From the NCBI RefSeq assembly GCF_022828365.1, contig NZ_JAJQJU010000003.1, positions 1-64,000 of the forward strand: DNA of 64,000 nucleotides, read 5' to 3'. Numbering within the stretch: the stretch's first letter is position 1; the number at the start of each line of letters is the position of its first letter. Under the pieces are notes generated by a model. That model did not search any database. It saw nothing but the letters and a program-made list of their open reading frames with translations, and was not told the origin of the DNA. Positions 52,659-61,271 of the stretch are shown in pieces. This DNA comes from Candidatus Nanosynbacter sp. TM7-087 (GTDB taxonomy: Bacteria; Patescibacteriota; Saccharimonadia; Saccharimonadales; Saccharimonadaceae). Made by a program: the position numbers and the translations under genes.

Positions 52659-54014
52659 GTGGATAGTCATGCGGTTTGGCAGGGTGTTTTAGGTGAGATT
52701 GAAGTAACTGTATCGTCTTCGTCGTTTACTGCGTGGTTTAAAAATACCAAATTGGAAATAATCTCCGAAAAAGAAGTTCTTATAATTGCGCCGAATATTT
52801 TTGCTAGAACTCAACTTGAAAAGCGATTTCACCCGCAAATATTAGAGGCCTTGGCTCACAACGGCATCAATGCTCCGTCTATTTCTTATAACGTCGAATC
52901 TAGCAATAAAAAACCGCGCGTTAATCGTGAAGTTGATAAAAGTGGACAACAAGAAACAGCGAAGCCGCTGATTTTACCATCGAGGAAATCTCATTCAAGT
53001 AATCTTAACCCCAGGTATACGTTTGACAACTTCATCGTTGGCTCAAGTAACGATTTGGCCTATGCTGCCTGCCAAGCGGTCGCCGCACATCCAGGAGAAA
53101 AATATAATCCGCTCTATCTTTACGGCGGCTCTGGACTTGGTAAAACTCACTTAATGCAAGCTGTTGGTAACGAGATAGTTAAAAAACAATCTTCGGCGCG
53201 CGTGCTTTACATTACTACAGAAACGTTTGTTAATGAGTTTCTAGATTCTATTCGATTCAAGAAAAAAGGTTTTTCTGATAAATATCGCAATGTCGATGTA
53301 TTGATTGTCGATGATATGCAATTTATCGCTGGGAAAGAAAAAACTCAGGACGAATTTTTCCATACATTTAACGATCTTCATCAAAACAACAAGCAAATCA
53401 TTATTAGCTCAGATAAACCGCCAAAAAGTATTCCTACTCTAACCGATCGTTTGCGTAGTCGATTTGAATGGGGTATGGCGATTGATATTCAGATGCCTGA
53501 TTATGAAACTCGTTGTGCCATAGTCAAAGCAAAAGCTGAACTCAGCAACACTGAACTAGATTCCGATGTCGTAGAGTATCTGGCGACCAACTTTAAGACG
53601 AACATTCGCGAACTGGAAGGCGCTTTGAATCGACTGCTTGCTTATGCGGAAATGCAGAATTTTACGCCTGATTTGGCGGCGGCTGAAGGAATTTTGGGAG
53701 ATATTAAACGCAATAGACCGCAACATATAACCGCCAAACAAATAATTGATAAGACGGCGCGCTATTATAATATTGATGTAAAAGATATGTGCTCATCCAG
53801 GCGAGATAAATTTATCGCCATGCCAAGGCAAATTGCGATGTTCCTTCTGCGTAGTGAGCTGAAAATGAGTTTTCCGAAAATTGCCCAAGAGCTTGGACGA
53901 AAAGACCACACAACCGCTATGCATTCAATTGAAAAAATCACCAAAGAAAGCCTTACAAATGTCAGTATTCGCGAGCAAATTAACGACATTAAGGATAAAT
54001 TATATGTTCATTAA
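52659..54014 (+). CDS. dnaA: Chromosomal replication initiator DnaA
   Basis: The 451-residue initiator has domain I (VWQGVLGEIEVTVSSSSFTA), AAA+ domain III with Walker A GGSGLGKTH and Walker B VLIVDDMQFI, and domain IV with HTH/box-binding EIRKDHTTAM-like sequence (ELGRKDHTTAMHSIEKI). The start is GTG at 52659 with a good Shine-Dalgarno site. It melts the adjacent origin. Confidence 0.98.
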   Translation: MDSHAVWQGVLGEIEVTVSSSSFTAWFKNTKLEIISEKEVLIIAPNIFARTQLEKRFHPQILEALAHNGINAPSISYNVESSNKKPRVNREVDKSGQQETAKPLILPSRKSHSSNLNPRYTFDNFIVGSSNDLAYAACQAVAAHPGEKYNPLYLYGGSGLGKTHLMQAVGNEIVKKQSSARVLYITTETFVNEFLDSIRFKKKGFSDKYRNVDVLIVDDMQFIAGKEKTQDEFFHTFNDLHQNNKQIIISSDKPPKSIPTLTDRLRSRFEWGMAIDIQMPDYETRCAIVKAKAELSNTELDSDVVEYLATNFKTNIRELEGALNRLLAYAEMQNFTPDLAAAEGILGDIKRNRPQHITAKQIIDKTARYYNIDVKDMCSSRRDKFIAMPRQIAMFLLRSELKMSFPKIAQELGRKDHTTAMHSIEKITKESLTNVSIREQINDIKDKLYVH

Positions 54015-54259
54015 TTGTGGAAAAGCTGTGCAGATGTTGTGTTTTTGCGGCGACTTACCAACACACAGATCTGTGGAAAGAAAACGACAAGTCAGCAGAC
54101 AGTGGAATAATACACAAATATCCACTATAAAGTCCACAAGTAGCACACAGAGTTTTCCACCTATTTTATCGCCACTTTACCCCTGTTTGAACACATTTTT
54201 TACCCAGTTTCCACAGCACCTATTACTATTAAGACTAATTAAAAATTAAGGAAAGTATA
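54015..54259. other. dnaA-dnaN intergenic region with DnaA boxes (oriC candidate)
   Basis: TGTGGAAAA (54016-54024), TGTGGAAAG (54072-54080), ATATCCACT (54117-54125), AAGTCCACA (54130-54138), TTTTCCACC (54153-54161) and GTTTCCACA (54207-54215) give six box-like sites in 245 bases. No gene is seen. A Shine-Dalgarno sequence for dnaN lies at the right end (AAGGAAAG). Confidence 0.75.
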
Positions 54260-55357
54260 ATGAAAGTATCAGTCACCCAAGAAAAACTCGCAAAAGCACT
54301 TAATCTAATCAAAGATATCGCATCAAGTCGTAATGAACTGCCGATATTGAATAATATTTTACTTCGCACTGATGGAGGAAGATTATTGATTGCTGGAACG
54401 AATTTGGAAATTGCTTCCACTCAATACATTGGCGCGAAAATTGAGGATCATGGATCCATTACAATTCCTGCCCGATTGGTGTCAGAATTCATTACAAACT
54501 TGCCAAGCGGTCCGGTGGAACTTGAAACTAAAAACGAACATTTGCATATAACTTCGGGCAAGTTTTCATCTGTTATCAATGGCGTGGTAGCTGATGAATA
54601 TCCTGAGCTGCCTACAATTGACGAAAAGACCGCTATGCAATATGAAATTGATGTTGAGGATTTAAAGAAAGCCATAGTCCAAACGAAGTTGGCTGTTAGC
54701 TCTGACGTTACGCGAGCAGTGCTTACAGGAGTTTATTGGCATAATTATGAAGGATCGCTATATCTGGCTGCTACTGATGGCTACAGGCTGGCAGAAAAGC
54801 GTCTGATAAAGTCGGATAATGAAGTTTCAGCGATCATTCCTGCCTCTACATTGGCGGAAGTCAGTAAAAGTGTCGGCGATGAGAAGAAAATTACGGTTCT
54901 CTTTGACGATTCTCAAGTTTGTTTTAAGACGGGAGATATGGAAATTGTTAGCCGATTGATTGACGGGAAATTCCCTGATTATCGCCAATTGATTCCAGCG
55001 ACTGCCGAAACTGAGATTGTCATTAAGAAGTCTGATTTTAGTCGAGTTACGAAAATTGCGGCGTTATTCGCGCGTGAATCTGGTGGTGGAATTACAATTA
55101 CCGCATCAGAGGAAAATTCCCTGCTTTCTATTCATTCGATTGCGTCTGAACTTGGCGAGAACACCTCAGAGGCAACAGCTAAGATATCCGCAGACGGTCA
55201 AGTAACGCTTAATTCACGCTACCTAACGGAAGTTTTGAATATTATTGACGCGGATGAAATTGTATTCTCGTTTAATGGTAAATTGTCGCCGTGTGTAATT
55301 CGTGAGCAAGTAAAAAATCCTGATTATACGCACATTATTATGCCGCTTAAGAGTTAG
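54260..55357 (+). CDS. dnaN: DNA polymerase III beta subunit (sliding clamp)
   Basis: The 365-residue clamp protein matches the three-domain family: MKVSVTQEKLAKALNLIKDI, LPILNNILLRT, DGKFPDYRQLIP and the end KNPDYTHIIMPL (normally M..MR/L). It holds the polymerase on DNA. Its 3' end overlaps the convergent hypothetical gene by 11 bases. Confidence 0.97.
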   Translation: MKVSVTQEKLAKALNLIKDIASSRNELPILNNILLRTDGGRLLIAGTNLEIASTQYIGAKIEDHGSITIPARLVSEFITNLPSGPVELETKNEHLHITSGKFSSVINGVVADEYPELPTIDEKTAMQYEIDVEDLKKAIVQTKLAVSSDVTRAVLTGVYWHNYEGSLYLAATDGYRLAEKRLIKSDNEVSAIIPASTLAEVSKSVGDEKKITVLFDDSQVCFKTGDMEIVSRLIDGKFPDYRQLIPATAETEIVIKKSDFSRVTKIAALFARESGGGITITASEENSLLSIHSIASELGENTSEATAKISADGQVTLNSRYLTEVLNIIDADEIVFSFNGKLSPCVIREQVKNPDYTHIIMPLKS

Positions 55358-55997
55358 CAGAAAACGGAGATAATCTGGAGGCTGTTTCTGACAAAATATC
55401 TTCTGGTATATCTTTGGTGTTGTATATAGTATTGATTATTTGTGGCTTAGTTTTAATCACCCATTTGTTATTTTCTTTCTTCAGAATAACAGTGTAGATA
55501 TCGCCGGAATTTCTATCTATGACACCTCTCTGATAACTGGCCGCATACCAGTCCGCGTTATTTCCTAGGATAATTTCTTTCTGGAGGATGAAAGATGATT
55601 TTAACTCTGGATATTTGGCAAATAATACCTCTGAAATATCACTTCTATATTCATTTATTTTACTAGACATAAATTTTTGGCTATATTCAGTTTTTACAGA
55701 TATATTTTCATCCGATCCTTTTACGGTAAATTCCGTGGAATTCTCATTGATAGAACCAGATTTAGATGACGTCTTTATTATGTATTTGCCGTCTGATAAC
55801 TGTATCTTAGAATTACCGTTTATCGACGTAATTTCGGAAGTGCTTTTGCCTGTGTTGCGATATATTTTCGCTGATAGGTTTTCCTTGTCGAAAGTTATAG
55901 ATATAGTGTGTGTTGGCTGGATGAACATAATCGCTAGCAATATTAACGTTAATATTACCAATGTAATGCTGCCGATGATGATATTCCTTCGATTCAT
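55347..55997 (-). CDS. Exported or membrane-anchored hypothetical protein (T4SS operon)
   Basis: A 216-residue protein with an N-terminal transmembrane helix (IIIGSITLVILTLILLAIMFI) and a beta-rich extracytoplasmic domain. It is the last gene of the leftward operon, two bases after the PEGA gene. Its YAASYQRGVIDRNSGDIYTV region resembles NTF2-like or lipoprotein folds. No named family. Confidence 0.6.
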   Translation of the reverse strand: MNRRNIIIGSITLVILTLILLAIMFIQPTHTISITFDKENLSAKIYRNTGKSTSEITSINGNSKIQLSDGKYIIKTSSKSGSINENSTEFTVKGSDENISVKTEYSQKFMSSKINEYRSDISEVLFAKYPELKSSFILQKEIILGNNADWYAASYQRGVIDRNSGDIYTVILKKENNKWVIKTKPQIINTIYNTKDIPEDILSETASRLSPFSANS

Positions 55998-55999
55998 AA

Positions 56000-56611
56000 T
56001 TACTCCGTAAATGTATTAGCGTAGTTTCTAAATGTGATATTTAGTTTTGACGGGTCAAATCCCTGCTCTTTAATCTTATTGAGAGCAGCATTTCTATATC
56101 CTTCTACAGTATCGATTTCTACGATAACTCCATTCTTACGGTTAGGGTCTGCCTTATATCCAATTGAATAAATTAAGTTTTTTATTGGCAATTTTTTAAT
56201 TATAGGATTGGCGTCTTCTAACTTTTTTTGTTCATTAGCAAGTCTGTCTGTTGTAGCTCTGTCTATTTCTGACGTTTTAGAGGAAGACTGTAATTCTTTA
56301 ATAGCCTCCTCTGTCGTGGGTGTGAGTGCAAAAATTATCCTTAACGGATTACCCTTCTTCACTTCAACATTAATATTCTCATCTTTAAAGCCACTTCTTG
56401 ATGCTTTAAAATTGTATGTTCCTGGTTTTAAATATACGACTTGCGAGCCGATAAATTTTTGATTGCCAGTAGTAATTTCAGCTTTATCGGGCGAGGTCAG
56501 TAGATAAACTGGAGTGGTGTCATGCCTATTTACGTAGGTTATGGTGCCATATACTAATGTACTGACTGATAATAATATTAATATACTGCTAATTATTTTT
56601 TTATTCATCAT
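56000..56611 (-). CDS. PEGA-domain membrane protein
   Basis: A 203-residue protein with an N-terminal helix (ISSILILLSVSTLVYGTITY) and a PEGA domain (VYLLTSPDKAEITTGNQK, VVYLKPGTYNFKASRSGFKD). PEGA domains are beta-sandwich surface modules. Its ATG overlaps the upstream stop by four bases (56608-56611), so it is part of the T4SS-associated operon. Confidence 0.7.
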   Translation of the reverse strand: MMNKKIISSILILLSVSTLVYGTITYVNRHDTTPVYLLTSPDKAEITTGNQKFIGSQVVYLKPGTYNFKASRSGFKDENINVEVKKGNPLRIIFALTPTTEEAIKELQSSSKTSEIDRATTDRLANEQKKLEDANPIIKKLPIKNLIYSIGYKADPNRKNGVIVEIDTVEGYRNAALNKIKEQGFDPSKLNITFRNYANTFTE

Positions 56612-57828
56612 TTCTTCCTAAACCAAGTTACGCTTGATGATGTTAAGCTCTCGCCGCCTGCTTTTGGGGCGTATTCGCACAATGAGGCGGACGCTATATT
56701 TGAGTCAAATCCGTCTATATTGCCAACAAAAACAAATGTATGTCCTGGACTATGGGCGACATCACCAGGTTTAAGGTCTGCTACGTTGATTGAGCTACCG
56801 TTGCCAAGAGTTTGCCAGTTGGCTTCCGCCCACGCTCTCTGCACGCCAGTCGGCCCAGCTTTACCGCCCTCACCTCCGTAGTTGTAATTTTTATCAAACC
56901 CACTGTCGTTCAAAATCGTTGTTACAAACGCGCCACAATCAACACCGCCGCCAAAACACGTACCGCCAGTAAATCTGTTCTCTCTTTTCGCTTTTTCTAT
57001 AGCTTCTGCATATTCAGGTTTTTTATCTGTACGAACCCTTTTTTCTGGCCAGGCATAACGTTTGACATAGTCGATAAAGTCGCCGTCACCACTTGATGAA
57101 GAACATCCTCCTCCACTTCCGCCTGTACCATTAAATCTTTCATAGATTTTTTGTGCGGCGGCACCGCGTATATTTTTAACTTCATCTTTTGTCATGGCTG
57201 ATTTTTCAAAATCGTCATGCCAAAAAACAGTGGCATCATCAACTGTCTTCAGGGTTTTTAATAATTCCCATGAATTTGAAGCGGTACCAAATCCACGAGC
57301 AGTAACGGGTCTTTCTGTCCCCTCTTGCACTAAATACTCTAATTCAAAGATCAATAGCTTGTCGTTGTCTTCTACTGGAATAGAATCGACCATACCCTTG
57401 TCGTTAGGTGCGCCACCATACTCTTGGCTGTAATATTTTTTTAACTCAGACGGTATTTTATTAGCTATCTGCGTTCGCCTTCCGAACGTCCACTGGGCAA
57501 GTCCCCAGCCACCAGACCCCCATCCTTGACCTACTTCGTGTCTGGTAGGACTAAATCCTGACTCTGCCTGAATATTAGCCATCACACCAGCTGTTTGTTC
57601 GGCGCTTAATCCTGCGTTGCGTAGATATCCCCAAATCTTTTCTTGGTTATCAGATCCTGATACTCCATTAGAAGATGATCCGGAACAAGTTGTTGAATCA
57701 TTTTCTTTATACCAAAGAATATCGTTTGTTACATATGAATCGGGATATCCTGCCGCCAAAGATACTGGCTGCATAGTAATAGCAAAAGATATAGCAAAGC
57801 AAAGAGCGATAGACAACTTTTTATACAT
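56608..57828 (-). CDS. Secreted wall hydrolase: phage-tail lysozyme domain plus NlpC/P60- or CHAP-like domain
   Basis: The 406-residue protein has a signal peptide (LSIALCFAISFAITM), a phage-tail-lysozyme-like domain (about 65-170: KIWGYLRNAGLSAEQTAGVM, ANIQAESGFSPTRHE, WGLAQWTFGRRTQI) and a Cys-His amidase/peptidase-like domain (about 290-400: GGGVDCGAFVTTILNDSGF, LKPGDVAHSPGHTFVFVG). It probably cuts peptidoglycan for the secretion machine, like VirB1 in other systems. It overlaps its upstream neighbour by eight bases. Confidence 0.8.
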   Translation of the reverse strand: MYKKLSIALCFAISFAITMQPVSLAAGYPDSYVTNDILWYKENDSTTCSGSSSNGVSGSDNQEKIWGYLRNAGLSAEQTAGVMANIQAESGFSPTRHEVGQGWGSGGWGLAQWTFGRRTQIANKIPSELKKYYSQEYGGAPNDKGMVDSIPVEDNDKLLIFELEYLVQEGTERPVTARGFGTASNSWELLKTLKTVDDATVFWHDDFEKSAMTKDEVKNIRGAAAQKIYERFNGTGGSGGGCSSSSGDGDFIDYVKRYAWPEKRVRTDKKPEYAEAIEKAKRENRFTGGTCFGGGVDCGAFVTTILNDSGFDKNYNYGGEGGKAGPTGVQRAWAEANWQTLGNGSSINVADLKPGDVAHSPGHTFVFVGNIDGFDSNIASASLCEYAPKAGGESLTSSSVTWFRKK

Positions 57829-58279
57829 CAGATCGATTCCTCTTATATTCGTTTATAATATCTGCAGGAACACCAATATTTTTTAAGGCGTCTGGGGATT
57901 TTCTATCATTAACGCCTGTTATGACTGAATTATTTCTTAGGACTGCATACGTGTTGTAGGTAGATTTGAATTTCTCGCTATAAATTTCTAGTGTAACCAA
58001 CTTAAATTCGCCCTGCTCTTTTACTATTGAATACTTTTTTAATTCACGGTTGCCGTAGGTACTGGAGGTAGAATTTAGTAATTCGGTAATAACTTTCTTC
58101 TCTGATGGTTGCTCGTGAGTATTATTTTGATTACTTTGATTCTCGTTAGCGTTTTGGGATGATGACAGAATAGTTGTGTATTGATTGCCGTCAGGGTTTT
58201 TAATAATAAGGAAAGTTGCCGTAATACTTATTAAAAATAATACGGATGATATTAGTATGACTTTATTTTCTTTATTCAT
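57821..58279 (-). CDS. Small membrane-anchored hypothetical protein
   Basis: A 152-residue protein with an N-terminal helix (VILISSVLFLISITATFLII) and an Asn/Gln-rich linker before a compact domain (VITELLNSTSSTYGNRELKK). ATG 58279 shares a base with the stop of the preceding gene and follows AGGAAGG; a longer frame (58309) lies inside that gene. Probably an accessory T4SS protein. Family unknown. Confidence 0.6.
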   Translation of the reverse strand: MNKENKVILISSVLFLISITATFLIIKNPDGNQYTTILSSSQNANENQSNQNNTHEQPSEKKVITELLNSTSSTYGNRELKKYSIVKEQGEFKLVTLEIYSEKFKSTYNTYAVLRNNSVITGVNDRKSPDALKNIGVPADIINEYKRNRSDV

Positions 58280-61254
58280 TAGACCTTCCTTGCATACTCC
58301 CAATGCCATTGTTCGGGGTTACTCCCACCCGGCTCAGCCCAAGCGGGATGTGCATAACCGTATTTGTGGGCGTTAGCCTTTAGCCAATTATATGTAGAAG
58401 ACCCAAACGCGCCAACTTCAATATCTGCAGCAAGCCCCCAGCCGTGGTTTGATACGCACGGAGGAGCTGGAGCTGCTCTTGATCCTAGCTCTTTACTATA
58501 TCTAATTTGTGTTGCACAATCTCGATACGCTTCATTAATTGTTAAGTCTGACCCGTTAGCGGCTTTATACGCTTTATTCATTTCTTCCATGGCCGCTGCA
58601 GCTTTCTTATTCATTTTATTGCCTGACGAGAAAGATAGAGTTTGCAATTCTGAATCTGGGATTTCTCCGTTACTATGATTACCCCACCCTGATTGAGCCT
58701 CTTCTAATTCTGGTTCACCAACTGCCTCGCCATTGTCTGGAGCTTTAGCTGTGGTTGAAGGGGCGTCTTCTTCGTCATCTTCGCCATTGATTGATTGGGC
58801 AATTTGGAAATCAATTAGCAATACTGACATTGCGGAAAGCTTTCTATCGTCGTATTGCTTAGCGGAGTTTTCAGCTCCGAAAGATTGGTCAGTAATATCT
58901 TTGCCTTCACTATCTTTATATGTTGGTGCGGTAGATGATGTTGTCTGTGTTGAATCTGATGGCGCTGTACACCCGCCATTACTAAACCAATAGCTTCCGG
59001 TGCTAGCATCTCCACAGTCTTCTATAAAGTCATGAAGAGGAGTGCCTTCAACTATGTATCCATTATTCATGAGATCGGATATATCTGCGCCATCTGGAAT
59101 GTCCATATCTTTCTGTATCCATCCTTCATTTTCGGCAATTTGAATAGCCTCCTCTACTGACATGTTTGCCTGGCTGTTGGTTATGCCAGTACACGGTAAT
59201 CCTGCCATATTCACAGCTGGATCTTCCGATGATCCGCTGCCCATAGAAAAGTCTTTTGCATATCCGCAATATTTATCAGAATACATACCACTTGCTGCTT
59301 TTGCAGTGGATGAATAAGACAATGCCATAGAAGGTAGCCTGAGAATATTAGATAGCATTGCTACTGGAGTTTTACTATAAGTTCCATTAGCTATCATCAT
59401 ATTGCCCATATTATGGAATATACTACCTAAGAATGTATATCTACTGGACGTATCAAATGGACTTAATGAGGCGATATCCATTTCTTTTTGGAATTCTTCG
59501 TTCGCTATTTGGATTCCGTTGAATTCTGCTAATTGGCTCATTTTAAGCCCCGGTAACATCTGCCCCATAGATCCGCTTGCAAAGAATGCTGCCGCTCCAA
59601 CGCCGAGTGCATCACCCAGGTCTTTATACTGGGCATTGTTTGGAACAAGAAGGCTTTTTGCTAATTCTGTGAGGATATTTTTTACCTGCTCGCCAACTGC
59701 ATATTCGAGTACTTTTTTAGTCACTTCAGATAGCGCTGCCTTACCTACCCAACTAATTATCGCACTTATACCGCCAGTAGAGGCTGAGACTGCTGCCTCT
59801 ACTGCCATAGAGGCATACATGGCTACTGGACTTAATATATAATCGCATACACCTTCAGTGGCTTCTTTAGCTTCATTAAAGCCTTGTACTATAGGATTCG
59901 TAGCTACTGAATATCCAGGAATGTAGTTTTTTGCAATTCCAGGCTTGTCGTTATTTACGCCCATTGCTGCTAGTAAATACGGAGAATCTAATGCCGATCC
60001 TTCAGCGTTATCGGACCCTTTCATTTTTCCTCTTTCGGTTAGCATAGTGCCGATGGTTTCCATCGTTTCTTGAGAGAATCCACCGCCACTAGAGTCGAGT
60101 CCAGAAGCCTTAGCTTGCGATCCAGGTGATAGGATAACATCCATAACTAGACCTAATAGTGGAGCTAACTGGATTGCTGCTACACCTGCCGCAATAAGAT
60201 TTGGGATTTTTACTGTAACACAAGCCCCTGCGCTAATAGTATAAGCCAGGCCGCCTTTTTTTAATTTATTCCCTAATTTATCAACGCCTTCTCCAATATT
60301 TCTAAGAGCGTGTCCTTCTTCGAACTTTGGAAGTTTTTCTTTAAATTTCTCTCTTTTTTCTTTTATACCAAGTTTTTTATCGATTTTTGACATCACATTA
60401 TTTCTTTTAAGGTTGAATTTATCGTAAAGCTTACTTATATGTTTCCCTGTCCAAGCGCGGAAACGCATTTTAAATAAGCCAGTTCTGCCATAGACTTTAC
60501 TGGCAATTTTACGATTCTCTTTCTTTAGCAATTCGTCTTTTAATTTCGACGACTCAATAGGTTTCCCATCGTTTAATCCTTCTACCTTCCAGTGAGTTGG
60601 ATTTTTTTCTGGGTAACCAGTTTTCTTCAGCTTCATTTCATTGCCATCAGCATCAACTGGAATAATTCCCGATTTCTTGAATTTCGTTAGTGCTTTATAG
60701 GACAACTTTCCTGTTCTACATCGTATCTTCTTACTGCTATTAGCACAGATTCCTGAACTATCTTTAGAATCCAAGAATCCGTTCATAACCTGTTTGCTTC
60801 TGGATATTTTAGCGGGTGTGGCGGAGTCGTTTTTCCAGGTGAAATTCTCCATAATATTTTGTAACATTGTCGCTGGACTAAGAAATATTCCCATAATTCC
60901 ACCACCCAGTCCCAATATTCCAGCAATAGCTGCAATTGGTCCGCGTTTTTTTAGTAAAGACTTAAATGTTACTGGACTTTTCTTTTTTCCCGCAGACGGC
61001 TGATAAAAACCGTTGCCTGGAACAGAAGACTCTTGGTTATTAACAGCAGCGCTGGCGGAATCGTTTTGATTAGGATTCAAATCCGAATCTTTATTATCAA
61101 ACTGAGATTCAAGGTCATTTATGGCATCTTTTTCGCGATCACTTAACTCTGACCCGCTGTCATAACCAGCCGAGATTTGATCAAACTTAGCCTGCTCAGC
61201 AGGATTTAATCTGCTGTCAGTTTCGGAATCCGTTGTATAATCAACTCGTGCCAT
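58279..61254 (-). CDS. Large T4SS-associated membrane protein with C-terminal VanY-type (M15) peptidase domain
   Basis: The 991-residue protein has an acidic N-terminus (about 1-85), then several hydrophobic segments: GPIAAIAGILGLGGGIMGIF (about 110), PNLIAAGVAAIQLAPLLGLV (about 350) and a helical region about 460-560. It has a Ser/Thr-rich linker and a C-terminal M15 D-alanyl-D-alanine carboxypeptidase-like domain with zinc motifs SNHGWGLAADIEV and PEQWHWEY. The membrane part sits where VirB6-like channel proteins lie. Joining a secretion component to a wall peptidase is unusual. The start has no strong alternatives. Confidence 0.8.
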   Translation of the reverse strand: MARVDYTTDSETDSRLNPAEQAKFDQISAGYDSGSELSDREKDAINDLESQFDNKDSDLNPNQNDSASAAVNNQESSVPGNGFYQPSAGKKKSPVTFKSLLKKRGPIAAIAGILGLGGGIMGIFLSPATMLQNIMENFTWKNDSATPAKISRSKQVMNGFLDSKDSSGICANSSKKIRCRTGKLSYKALTKFKKSGIIPVDADGNEMKLKKTGYPEKNPTHWKVEGLNDGKPIESSKLKDELLKKENRKIASKVYGRTGLFKMRFRAWTGKHISKLYDKFNLKRNNVMSKIDKKLGIKEKREKFKEKLPKFEEGHALRNIGEGVDKLGNKLKKGGLAYTISAGACVTVKIPNLIAAGVAAIQLAPLLGLVMDVILSPGSQAKASGLDSSGGGFSQETMETIGTMLTERGKMKGSDNAEGSALDSPYLLAAMGVNNDKPGIAKNYIPGYSVATNPIVQGFNEAKEATEGVCDYILSPVAMYASMAVEAAVSASTGGISAIISWVGKAALSEVTKKVLEYAVGEQVKNILTELAKSLLVPNNAQYKDLGDALGVGAAAFFASGSMGQMLPGLKMSQLAEFNGIQIANEEFQKEMDIASLSPFDTSSRYTFLGSIFHNMGNMMIANGTYSKTPVAMLSNILRLPSMALSYSSTAKAASGMYSDKYCGYAKDFSMGSGSSEDPAVNMAGLPCTGITNSQANMSVEEAIQIAENEGWIQKDMDIPDGADISDLMNNGYIVEGTPLHDFIEDCGDASTGSYWFSNGGCTAPSDSTQTTSSTAPTYKDSEGKDITDQSFGAENSAKQYDDRKLSAMSVLLIDFQIAQSINGEDDEEDAPSTTAKAPDNGEAVGEPELEEAQSGWGNHSNGEIPDSELQTLSFSSGNKMNKKAAAAMEEMNKAYKAANGSDLTINEAYRDCATQIRYSKELGSRAAPAPPCVSNHGWGLAADIEVGAFGSSTYNWLKANAHKYGYAHPAWAEPGGSNPEQWHWEYARKV

Positions 61255-61271
61255 ATTTTCTCGCTATTTTT

